Assembly (NCBI GenBank): GCA_946624155.1 | Contig: CAMORU010000003.1 | Location: forward strand, 1-64,000 | Length of the DNA stretch: 64,000 bases | Source of the DNA: an uncultured Caryophanales bacterium | GTDB taxonomy: Bacteria; Bacillota_I; Bacilli_A; RFN20; CAG-826 | Reading direction: 5' to 3' | Shown here: positions 23,058 to 31,195 of the stretch, in pieces | How positions within the stretch are numbered: position 1 is the stretch's first letter | Layout: each line of letters starts with the position of its first letter | Notes under the pieces: model-generated | What the model was told of the DNA's origin: nothing | Databases searched by the model: none | The model's input: only the letters and a program-made list of their open reading frames with translations | Position numbers and translations under genes: made by a program

Positions 23058-25250
23058 ATGAAAAAGAAAATGCTTCTAATATTACCAATGGCCATGGTAC
23101 TTGCTGGATGTACCTGGTGGAATCCTTTAACTTGGTTTAAAAAAGACGACCAAACTGAAGATCCTGAGGATATAAAACCAGAAGAAATGAAACAACATGC
23201 TAATAGCATAACCGCTAGTCCAAGCGCTCCATTTTTCTTAAAAGTTGGAGAAGAAAGAAAGGTTAGCGTTTCTTTAAGTCCAACTCCTACTGATGAATTT
23301 GAAAGAAAATTTACTTGGAAGTTAACAGGTGATAGCGTTTCTTATACTTTAGATGAAGAAAAAGGTAAAAGTGCAACGATTGTTGGTTTAAAAGAAGGAA
23401 CATCTTACCTTAAGGTAACAAATACATATAATAATGAATTAACTAAGACATTTACTGTTAAAGTTTTTGATTTCAATCCTGAGAAACAATATTTTTGGCA
23501 ATTCGATAAAGACACTGATAAAGCCAAATTTGAAGGGTTTAAAGATGGAATTGCAAACTTAAGTGGAGTTGAATGGGATTTTAATCGCGCACAATCTGGT
23601 TATGTTAAACCTTTATATAACGGACTAGGATTTGGTAAAGGTGGAGAACCTGAAACAGATTTAAAGTTAAAAGCTTACAATTCTAGACCAATTTCTTCAA
23701 TTTCTATTGAAGCAGCTTCTGCAAACTCACTTGCAAAGATGTCTGTTAAAATTGGCGAGACAACTGTTTTAGACAGAACAACTGTTAGTAAAGTTGATTA
23801 TGATAAAAACATGAAGTTTTATGATGTTGTTCCGGAAGAACCATTAGCCGGAGATATCGAAATTCATGTTGAAACTCCTGAAGTTGATCCTTCTCCAGAA
23901 GATTCAGACACTTACAAAACACCTGGTGCGTTCTGGCTTAAGACAATTTTCATTAATTATGCTGATGAACCTGTTTATAAAACGACTCGTAATTACGATA
24001 TAAAAGGGATGTATGATTCTGCAGAATCTAATCCTATTAATTCTTTAAATACAACAGCAAAAGAACTTGTGATGCCTGATACTGATGAAGATTTTTCTAT
24101 CACATTTACAAATATTCGAAAAGAGAAATCATCAGATGCAGTACCTGGTTATGTTCAAACCAATGGCGATATTTTGATAGAATCAAAAAAATCAACTGAA
24201 GCCATTAAATATGTTGAATTAAAACTTCCTACAACTGAGACAGTTCCTGTTCCTAAAAATACATTTATTTTAGAAACTTCTCGTTTAGGTGGTGAGCCAT
24301 ATTCATGCACTGAAATTAAGACCGATCAAAATGGATTATTAAAAGCATATGTTTATGGAAATAACATAAGCGCAATTAAACTAAGATCAAAGAGTACTAC
24401 TTTCGTTGGACTTGACTACTTTACAGTCAAAACTCAAGAAGGAAATCATGGTGTAATTGACAGTTTGGTTACTCCAGAATCATTTGTTCCGGATAGACTC
24501 AACTATGTTGTTGGCATGGTATTTGATACATTAGGACTCGGTAATTTAAGAGTTGCTTATACAGATCCAAATATTCAGCAAGATGTCTTAAAACCAACAG
24601 ACCTTGAATGGTTTGATGGTGCTTCATATGAAACAAATCCAGCAACTGCTACTAAAGAATTAAAGTTAGGCACAACTAGTGTTTATGGTGTTTATAAACA
24701 AGGAGGAGTGTCATTCACTGTTAAGATTGAAGGAATAACAGTAGAAGATTCATATTTAGACTTATCTCTTATTAAAAATGTTTCTGAAATTGATACTTCA
24801 AGTAAATATTACTTGATTGGTGTTAACGGAACTAAGAATTTGTTCTTGCCTTCAAAGGGTGCTTCGGCTTTGAAAAATTCTACCGGAAACGTTGATTTAG
24901 GAAGCATTTCATTAGAAGACAACATTTCTATAACTGCAGCCTATTCAAATGATTTCTTCAGTTTTGAAATAGTAAGTGATAAATATCGAGTCAAATTCTT
25001 AGATCCTACAGATAGTAAAACTCATTATGTTGGAATGACCAATTCTGGAGGTTTTAGTACAGCTCAAGGCCCAGATAATAAAGATTATGCATTCACAATT
25101 AATGCTGATGGATCAGTTGAAATGATGATTCAAAAGTCTGATGCTTCTATAACAAAATATCTTACTTTTGATGGTTCGAAGTTGTTATTATCGGATAATT
25201 CAAGCGATTCTAATATTCGAATTTTTAAGGACGTTACAGTTGCTGCTTAA
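23058..25250 (+). CDS. Large surface lipoprotein of unknown function
   Basis: I start at ATG 23058, after an AAAGGAAG site, because the lipoprotein signal begins there (MKKKMLLIL, lipobox LAGC, Cys 18); the longer in-frame start has no signal logic. This gives 730 residues. Directly after the Cys is a Trp-rich TWWNPLTWF then an acidic linker, shared with the lipoprotein at 25412. A region at about 45-140 resembles a bacterial Ig-like domain (an L-x-VGEE then AT-I-VGLKEGTSYLKVT pattern). The rest is beta-rich with no motif I can name. A promoter -10 TATAAT is at 23022-23027. Confidence 0.75.
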   Translation: MKKKMLLILPMAMVLAGCTWWNPLTWFKKDDQTEDPEDIKPEEMKQHANSITASPSAPFFLKVGEERKVSVSLSPTPTDEFERKFTWKLTGDSVSYTLDEEKGKSATIVGLKEGTSYLKVTNTYNNELTKTFTVKVFDFNPEKQYFWQFDKDTDKAKFEGFKDGIANLSGVEWDFNRAQSGYVKPLYNGLGFGKGGEPETDLKLKAYNSRPISSISIEAASANSLAKMSVKIGETTVLDRTTVSKVDYDKNMKFYDVVPEEPLAGDIEIHVETPEVDPSPEDSDTYKTPGAFWLKTIFINYADEPVYKTTRNYDIKGMYDSAESNPINSLNTTAKELVMPDTDEDFSITFTNIRKEKSSDAVPGYVQTNGDILIESKKSTEAIKYVELKLPTTETVPVPKNTFILETSRLGGEPYSCTEIKTDQNGLLKAYVYGNNISAIKLRSKSTTFVGLDYFTVKTQEGNHGVIDSLVTPESFVPDRLNYVVGMVFDTLGLGNLRVAYTDPNIQQDVLKPTDLEWFDGASYETNPATATKELKLGTTSVYGVYKQGGVSFTVKIEGITVEDSYLDLSLIKNVSEIDTSSKYYLIGVNGTKNLFLPSKGASALKNSTGNVDLGSISLEDNISITAAYSNDFFSFEIVSDKYRVKFLDPTDSKTHYVGMTNSGGFSTAQGPDNKDYAFTINADGSVEMMIQKSDASITKYLTFDGSKLLLSDNSSDSNIRIFKDVTVAA

Positions 25251-25265
25251 TTAGTTTACTAATTA

Positions 25266-25290
25266 AAACCGAGATTAAATTCTCGGTTTT
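25266..25290 (+). terminator. Terminator after the large lipoprotein
   Basis: AACCGAGA pairs with TCTCGGTT around a short AT loop, followed by a run of eight or more T. Confidence 0.92.
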
Positions 25291-25411
25291 TTTTTATGTT
25301 TTATTTAACTTGATAGAAATAACAAGTTATGGTTGGTATAATATTAAAAGTAAAGAAGTGGGAAACGTACGATTCCATTTCATTACAAAGTAATAGGAAA
25401 GGAGTTTAATT

Positions 25412-26086
25412 ATGCGTAAATCAAAGATTATTCCATTTATTCTTGGTGCATCTATCTTTACTCTTTCTTCATGTACATGGTATAAACCATGGACTTGGTT
25501 TGATAAAGATGAAAAAGAATCACCATCAACACCAGATGCTGAAGATCCTTCAAAAGCAACCGGTGGTGGTTGGGCAGGAAATGTTTTAACATTAGACTTT
25601 ACTGATGGCTATTGGAAAACCTACGTTATTACCCAACGTATTGAGGACAAAGAAACATTATATACTTTCGATTACCTTAATATTGGTTATAACGATAAAG
25701 GTTCATTTATTTCATCATATGATGATAAGAAATGGCTTATGCTAAAGAACAAATTGCCTGAAGGTCAAGTTGTAGCTGGCGAAAAATTTGCATTTATTGG
25801 AAATGCAGCTGATTATAGTGGTAAAACCATTAAATCAGTTGATGTCCATGTTTCCAGTCAAACTGGTGGTGTTTATTTTGTTGTAGACTTTTCTTCGTCT
25901 GCAGCCTTTACTGAATCATCAGAAACAAGCGTTAATAAACAAAAAGTAAATGCTCAAACAGAAACAACAGTGTCAGCAACCGCTCCTAGTGGCGCAAAAT
26001 ATTGGTCAGTCAGTGCTGTTTGTGACACTGGTACTTATCGTAAGAATGGTGGCGTTGATAAGATTGTTATCACGTTCAACGATTAA
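25412..26086 (+). CDS. Small lipoprotein of unknown function with Trp-rich post-lipobox motif
   Basis: 224 residues; signal MRKSKIIPFILGASIFTLSSC with the lipidated Cys at 21. It is followed by TWYKPWTWF and an acidic linker, clearly related to TWWNPLTWF in the preceding gene. The mature part is polar and beta-rich (for example TIKSVDVHVSSQTGGVYFVV) without a recognised domain. The promoter is an extended -10 TGGTATAAT (TATAAT at 25337-25342), and AAAGGAG precedes the start. A transcript of its own ends at the terminator at 26104. Confidence 0.75.
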   Translation: MRKSKIIPFILGASIFTLSSCTWYKPWTWFDKDEKESPSTPDAEDPSKATGGGWAGNVLTLDFTDGYWKTYVITQRIEDKETLYTFDYLNIGYNDKGSFISSYDDKKWLMLKNKLPEGQVVAGEKFAFIGNAADYSGKTIKSVDVHVSSQTGGVYFVVDFSSSAAFTESSETSVNKQKVNAQTETTVSATAPSGAKYWSVSAVCDTGTYRKNGGVDKIVITFND

Positions 26087-26103
26087 TCTTTATCCTATTT
26101 ACT

Positions 26104-26130
26104 AAGTGCGGATTTCTGTCCGCACTTTTT
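26104..26130 (+). terminator. Terminator after the 25412 lipoprotein
   Basis: AAGTGCGGA (26104-26112) and TCCGCACTT (26119-26127) pair perfectly, and a T run follows. Confidence 0.92.
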
Positions 26131-26145
26131 CTTATTAAAGAAAAA

Positions 26146-26188
26146 TTGGTAAAAAATTAGTAGCAAATATGCTTTAATTTGCTATAAT
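26146..26188 (+). promoter_or_regulatory. Tandem heptamer (11-bp period) and -10 box upstream of the membrane protein gene
   Basis: TTGGTAA (26146-26152), AAAA, then TTAGTAG (26157-26163) lie where a -35 element would be; TATAAT is at 26183-26188. A direct repeat of one helical turn overlapping the -35 is the layout of OmpR/PhoB-type response-regulator activation. It is the weakest-matching of four copies of this motif in the window. Confidence 0.5.
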
Positions 26189-26208
26189 ATAGAGTTGGAG
26201 GTAAAACA

Positions 26209-26631
26209 ATGAAAAAAGTTGGAAAAATAATGCTTCTTGTTTCAGGCATTTGCTTGTTAGCAGTTAGCATCTGGTCAATTGTTACAGCAATTATAGGTTT
26301 AATTGCCGCAATTGGTGGAGGCGCAGCTGCCGCATCATCTGACGAAGGTGGCGTGATTGCTGGAATCGGAGTACTTGCAGTCGGCATCATCTTATTTGTT
26401 GTCGGTGTTGTAACATTCTTATTCTATTTATTTGCTGGAATTAGAGGTATTAAGACATTCACCAAAGGTGATGACAAAAATATTACTAGAGCGTTCGTTT
26501 GGGCAATTATTATTTTAGTCCTTAATGTTATATCGCTTGTTTCTGGTGGATTTAGTGCCGCAATTACAGTCGGTTTAGTCATTGATGTTGTCTACATTGT
26601 TGGCGCATTCTTTGTTAAACTTTCAAAATAA
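26209..26631 (+). CDS. Small integral membrane protein of unknown function
   Basis: 140 residues with four hydrophobic helices (about 8-42, 50-80, 100-115 and 118-135) and a Gly/Ala-rich first loop (GGGAAAASSDEGG). A strong GGAGG site precedes ATG 26209. I do not recognise a family. It lies among lipoprotein genes but has its own promoter and terminator. The upstream tandem-repeat motif suggests regulation by a dedicated factor. Confidence 0.7.
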   Translation: MKKVGKIMLLVSGICLLAVSIWSIVTAIIGLIAAIGGGAAAASSDEGGVIAGIGVLAVGIILFVVGVVTFLFYLFAGIRGIKTFTKGDDKNITRAFVWAIIILVLNVISLVSGGFSAAITVGLVIDVVYIVGAFFVKLSK

Positions 26632-26651
26632 GAACTAAATAATTACAAAAA

Positions 26652-26674
26652 GGCATCCTGAGGATGCTTTTTTT
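26652..26674 (+). terminator. Terminator after the membrane protein gene
   Basis: GCATCC and GGATGC pair around TGA, followed by a T run. Confidence 0.9.
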
Positions 26675-26729
26675 CTTACTAAAATGAAATAATGGTATAT
26701 AATATTTATTATAAATAAGGAGAAAAGTT

Positions 26730-27503
26730 ATGCGCAAAATTAAATTAACGCCTTTAATTCTATTAGCGTCTGTCTTTGGACTTTCGGCTTGTACACTTCC
26801 AAAATGGCTTAGTTTTTTAAGCTTCATTCCTGGACTTGATGCTCCAAATGAAGAAGATGACGATGATGAAGAATTTGTTCCAATTGATCATAGCCCAAGA
26901 ATTAAAGAAACTTATGGCGATTATACACTTGCAAAATCTGTAGTTGATGGTGGCCAATATATCTTAGGTGTCTTTAGACACGAGAGTGGACAAATGAGAT
27001 TCTTTAATGGTGATTATCACAGGGACGGAGATAGTTATTACCCTTATTATTTAGGTACCGATGCTGACTCAACTGAAAATGCTGCAGTTATTACCGTTCA
27101 CATGGTAAGCAGCACAGAATTTTCAATGCAAGTTTCTTCACCAGGAAATCCTTGGGACGGAAAATATATTGGCGTTTATTCAGCGCACGGTTCAGGTGGC
27201 GGAGCAGTTATGTCAATCGCTGTATTAGATAGTCCTGATCAAACCGAATATGTTCAACCAGGCGATGAAATTGGAGGTCAAACTGACCCAACATATGGAT
27301 TTTTTAAATTCCATACTACATGTAATAATCAAACAGTTTATGCCCCTGCTGCGGATTATAAGCACGAAGAAGATGGTGATAAAAAAGCAAATCCAAAATT
27401 CTTAGGAACAGCAGGCAATTTTATTTCAATTGATTGTAAAGATTATCAAGTTGCAACAGATGGTCTCGCTTACGATCTTGCTCACTTATACGCACATAAC
27501 TAA
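26730..27503 (+). CDS. Lipoprotein of unknown function
   Basis: 257 residues with a signal almost identical to that of the 25412 gene (MRKIKLTPLILLASVFGLSAC; Cys 21). A hydrophobic then highly acidic linker follows (EEDDDDEEF at about 48-56). The mature domain is polar with aromatic residues and no motif I can name. TATAAT near 26698 and an AAGGAG site drive it. The near-identical signal peptide suggests a paralogous or shuffled lipoprotein group at this locus. Confidence 0.75.
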   Translation: MRKIKLTPLILLASVFGLSACTLPKWLSFLSFIPGLDAPNEEDDDDEEFVPIDHSPRIKETYGDYTLAKSVVDGGQYILGVFRHESGQMRFFNGDYHRDGDSYYPYYLGTDADSTENAAVITVHMVSSTEFSMQVSSPGNPWDGKYIGVYSAHGSGGGAVMSIAVLDSPDQTEYVQPGDEIGGQTDPTYGFFKFHTTCNNQTVYAPAADYKHEEDGDKKANPKFLGTAGNFISIDCKDYQVATDGLAYDLAHLYAHN

Positions 27504-27519
27504 AACATATCAAAACCAT

Positions 27520-27547
27520 AAAGGGTAGCTAATTGCTATCCTTTTTT
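27520..27547 (+). terminator. Terminator after the 26730 lipoprotein
   Basis: GGGTAGC and GCTATCC pair (one G-T) around TAATT, followed by six T. Confidence 0.85.
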
Positions 27548-27570
27548 CTTTCAAAGAAAGTAAAATAGAG

Positions 27571-27576
27571 TATAAT
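27571..27576 (+). promoter_or_regulatory. -10 box of rel
   Basis: TATAAT ends 11 nt before ATG 27588; the leader would be only about 5 nt, with no Shine-Dalgarno. Confidence 0.45.
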
Positions 27577-27587
27577 TACACGTATGT

Positions 27588-29792
27588 ATGAATAAAACTA
27601 TGCCTAAAAGTAATGTTAAATTGCATTCTTTCCAAGAAGTGAAAGAAAAGTTTTACGTATACATTTCTAATCCTGAAGCTAGAGCGAAAGTTGAAGAGGC
27701 TTATAACTTTGCTAATGAAGCCCATAAAGGACAAGTTAGAAAATCAGGCGAACCTTATATTCATCATTTAATCGAAGTTTGCTATATTTTGGCTGATATC
27801 GGTTGCGGACCTTCCACTTTAGTTGCTGGACTTCTGCATGATGTGGTAGAAGACACAGATGTTTCTTTAGAAACAATTAGCAAACGTTTTGGCGAAGATG
27901 TTGCCAATATTGTTGATTCATTAACTAAAATTCAACGTCTTAAATTATCTCATAGAACTGAGGAAGAATTTGTTTTCGAAGATCATAGAAAAATCTTCCT
28001 TGGTATGGCGAAAGATGTTCGGGCAATTTTAATTAAACTTGCTGATAGACTTCACAATATGAGGACTTTAGATTTCCTTTCTCCCGATAGACAAAAGGCT
28101 CTGGCAAGAGAAACTCTTGAAGTTTTTGCCCCTATTGCTCACCGTTTAGGTATGAATACTATCAAATCTGAACTTGAGGATTTATCTTTAAAATACCTTG
28201 AACCAGAAAAATATGAGCAAATTGTTAAACTTGTTGAATCTAAAGTTAAAAACGGGCAAAAATCTCTTGAACAAATGTCAAAAAAGATTGCCGATGACTT
28301 ATTTGAAAAAGGCATTAAGTTTGAAATGGAATCAAGAGTTAAATCAATCTATTCTATATATAGAAAGATTTATAAAAAAGGTCGTCGATTTGAAGAAATC
28401 TTTGATATTTTAGCGTTACGTATTATTACTGAAACTGAACTTAATTGTTATGAGATTTTAGGCATAATTCACGCCACATATAAACCTATTTTAGGTAGGT
28501 TTAAAGATTATATCGCAATGCCAAAACCAAACATGTATCAATCACTTCATACATGTATTCTTTCAGGTGATGGTAACGAATTTGAAATTCAAATTAGAAC
28601 AAAAGAAATGGACGAAATCGCTGAAAGCGGTGTTGCGGCACATTGGCGATATAAAGAAGGTTCAAATTATAACCCTCGCAAAGAACAAAAAGAGATTGAA
28701 GAACAACTACATTGGTTTAGAGATCTCGTCAATATGAGCGAAGATAATGAAGATGCAAAAGAGTATGTTAATACTCTTTCAAACGATATTTTCAATGCTA
28801 ATGTTTATGTCTTTACTCCGCTTGGAAAAGTTATTGAACTTCCTACTGGGGCAACTCCAATAGATTTCGCATATAAAATTCACACAGGCGTCGCTGAAAA
28901 AGCTGTTGGTGCAATTGTTAACCATATAATGGTTCCGCTTAGCACAGAACTTAAAACAGGCGATATTGTTGAAATTAAGACTAGTGAAAAGTCACAAGGA
29001 CCTAACGAAGGTTGGCTAAATATTGCAACAACCGGTTTTGCAAAATCGCATATTCGTAAATTTTTAGCAAAGAAAAATGCTGAATTTACAAAAGATGAAC
29101 GAATTGCAAGAGGCAAAGCCTCTTTAATAGAAGCATTTAAGCAACTTGGAATCGGAGAATCTGACACAATTAAATATGTCGATAACCAAAATATTTTTGA
29201 TAAATTTAAAGTCAAAGATTTAGATGAACTTTTATTAGGAATTGCAAATAAAAACCCAGTTCCTGCTGCAATTATTGAATTTTTGAATCTAAAGAAACAA
29301 GATGATGTTTTGAAATTATCGAAAATTAAAGATTCTGATACCGACAAATCTCCAGTGTTTGTCGCAGGTGATGCTGGCGACATCGCCATTACTCTTGGAA
29401 ACTGTTGCACACCTATTCCTGGAGATGAAATTGTCGGTTATATTACCAAAGGTAAAGGCATTACTGTTCACCGTAAAGATTGCCCAAATATTGCTAATGA
29501 AAGAAAACGTTTAATCAATGTTTTTTGGAAAGATAATTTAAAAGCTACAACTTATCCTGTTGATCTAAAAATTGAATGTTACGAAAGAAACGATTTATTA
29601 GCTGACATCGTTTCGGTTTTCTCACAGAAAAAGATTAACATTACTGCCGTTAATGGTGTTTATCATCCAAATACAAACACAACAACAATTGCTGTTACTA
29701 TTTATGTTGCAAATGCTGATGTGTTAAGGGACGTTATTAACTTCCTTCTTAACGTAAAATCTGTTTACGAAGTTAATCGTTCAACTCACTAA
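27588..29792 (+). CDS. relA: Bifunctional (p)ppGpp synthetase/hydrolase Rel
   Basis: 734 residues, full-length long RSH. The HD hydrolase domain has GLLHDVVEDT with H84/D85. The synthetase domain includes GRFKDYIAMPK and YQSLHTCI; the RFKD form is typical of bifunctional enzymes. The TGS domain (VYVFTPLGKVIELPTGATPIDFAYKIH) lies at about 405-435. A zinc-finger-like CC-x-P-x-PGDEIVGY, HRKDCPNI and a C-terminal ACT domain complete it. It makes and removes the stringent-response alarmone. The extremely short predicted leader would make its translation independent of Shine-Dalgarno pairing. Order rel-hisS-aspS is as in Bacillus, but dtd is missing. Confidence 0.96.
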   Translation: MNKTMPKSNVKLHSFQEVKEKFYVYISNPEARAKVEEAYNFANEAHKGQVRKSGEPYIHHLIEVCYILADIGCGPSTLVAGLLHDVVEDTDVSLETISKRFGEDVANIVDSLTKIQRLKLSHRTEEEFVFEDHRKIFLGMAKDVRAILIKLADRLHNMRTLDFLSPDRQKALARETLEVFAPIAHRLGMNTIKSELEDLSLKYLEPEKYEQIVKLVESKVKNGQKSLEQMSKKIADDLFEKGIKFEMESRVKSIYSIYRKIYKKGRRFEEIFDILALRIITETELNCYEILGIIHATYKPILGRFKDYIAMPKPNMYQSLHTCILSGDGNEFEIQIRTKEMDEIAESGVAAHWRYKEGSNYNPRKEQKEIEEQLHWFRDLVNMSEDNEDAKEYVNTLSNDIFNANVYVFTPLGKVIELPTGATPIDFAYKIHTGVAEKAVGAIVNHIMVPLSTELKTGDIVEIKTSEKSQGPNEGWLNIATTGFAKSHIRKFLAKKNAEFTKDERIARGKASLIEAFKQLGIGESDTIKYVDNQNIFDKFKVKDLDELLLGIANKNPVPAAIIEFLNLKKQDDVLKLSKIKDSDTDKSPVFVAGDAGDIAITLGNCCTPIPGDEIVGYITKGKGITVHRKDCPNIANERKRLINVFWKDNLKATTYPVDLKIECYERNDLLADIVSVFSQKKINITAVNGVYHPNTNTTTIAVTIYVANADVLRDVINFLLNVKSVYEVNRSTH

Positions 29793-29883
29793 TTAAAAAT
29801 AAAAATATTACTCCCGAATAATCTATTGTATTTATAGTTATTATAAACTATAATGTAAATGATTAATTTAGGAGTATTTTTTT

Positions 29884-31194
29884 ATGGAAATCAACCCAGT
29901 TAAAGGAACACACGATATAATTGGTGGCGAAGCAAACCTTTATTCCATGATTGAACATACCGCTATGCAAGTGGCTAATTGTTATGGCTATAAAGAAATT
30001 CGTACTCCAATTATTGAACATACCCCACTTTTCTTAAGAAGCGTTGGTGAATCAAGCGATATTGTTAATAAAGAAATGTACACTTTTGAGGATAAAGGCG
30101 GTAGAAGTATTACCCTTCGTCCTGAACTTACTGCTGGAATTATGCGTAGCATAGTTACGAATAAACTTTATGCAAATACAGATCTTCCATTAAAGTTTTT
30201 CTATCTTGGACCATGTTTTAGATATGAAAGACCTCAAGCTGGAAGATATCGTCAATTTAATCAATTCGGCGTCGAATCAGTTGGAAATCCTAGTTTCTTT
30301 CAAGATGCCGAAGTAATTGCTTTAGGTTATCGTGTATTAGAAACAATCGGTTTAGGCGAAGTTAGAGTTTTGATTAATTCACTTGGAGATGAAGAATCTA
30401 GAACGGCATATAAAGAAGCACTTAGAAAATATTTTTCTAAGCACATTGATAAAATGTGTTCTGATTGCAAAAGAAGATTAGAAGTAAATCCACTTCGTAT
30501 TTTAGATTGCAAAGTCCCAGAAGATATTGAAATTGTAAAAGGTGCTCCAAAGATGACTGATTATCTTTCACCTGCTTCAAAAGCCTATCTTGAAAGTGTG
30601 ATTGGAATTTTAAAGTCTATAGGAATTGAAACTGAAATAGATTCAACCTTAGTTAGAGGCTTAGATTATTATACTGGCGTTGTTTTTGAATATCATTTAC
30701 CAAAAATTGAAGGTGTCGATAATATCGGTGCATTAGGTGCTGGTGGTCACTATGCTAATTTATTAGCAGAAGTAGGTGGACCATCTTATGAAGGCATTGG
30801 TTTAGCCTTTGGTATTGAACGTTTGGCATATGTTATAAAAACCGTTCATGAATTCGACACAAATTTTGGAATTGATGTTTATTTAATGGGAATGAATGAT
30901 TCGATTATTGAGAAAAACTTCGCTTTAGCAGATATGCTAAGAGGATCTGGTTTTTCAGTTGAATCAAATTATGAAGTAAAATCAATGGGTTCATTGTTTA
31001 AAACTGCAAATAGAAAGAAAGCAAAATTCGCTATTATTGTTGGTGAAGATGAGGTTGCTAAAAAGGAAGTAGCCGTTAAAAATCTAAAAACGCAAGAACA
31101 AACTCTAGTTAAACTAGAAGACTTAGAAAATGTTTTGCATTCACTTTTAAATGCCTACTATGCTAGCGAATATGAAAGCCCAAAGGAGGAATAA
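29884..31194 (+). CDS. hisS: Histidyl-tRNA synthetase
   Basis: 436 residues, the standard length. Class II motifs: RTPIIEHT (motif 1), FRYERPQAGRYRQFNQFG (motif 2) and the histidine-specific LVRGLDYYTG; motif 3 is in GIGLAFGIERLA. The C-terminal anticodon-binding domain begins near 340. A TTAGGAGT site lies before the start and a TATAAT is near 29850. The aspS start is 1 nt after its stop. No T-box is present. Confidence 0.97.
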   Translation: MEINPVKGTHDIIGGEANLYSMIEHTAMQVANCYGYKEIRTPIIEHTPLFLRSVGESSDIVNKEMYTFEDKGGRSITLRPELTAGIMRSIVTNKLYANTDLPLKFFYLGPCFRYERPQAGRYRQFNQFGVESVGNPSFFQDAEVIALGYRVLETIGLGEVRVLINSLGDEESRTAYKEALRKYFSKHIDKMCSDCKRRLEVNPLRILDCKVPEDIEIVKGAPKMTDYLSPASKAYLESVIGILKSIGIETEIDSTLVRGLDYYTGVVFEYHLPKIEGVDNIGALGAGGHYANLLAEVGGPSYEGIGLAFGIERLAYVIKTVHEFDTNFGIDVYLMGMNDSIIEKNFALADMLRGSGFSVESNYEVKSMGSLFKTANRKKAKFAIIVGEDEVAKKEVAVKNLKTQEQTLVKLEDLENVLHSLLNAYYASEYESPKEE

Positions 31195-31195
31195 G

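Noticed and set aside
28880..29410. A 176-codon open frame antisense to rel
   Set aside because: It is a mirror of the strongly conserved rel coding sequence, has no ribosome binding site and its composition (Ser/Leu/Phe-rich) is that of an antisense shadow.
29793..29883. A T-box before hisS or aspS
   Set aside because: The gap is too short and lacks the T-box core; only a promoter-like TATAAT and a ribosome binding site are seen.
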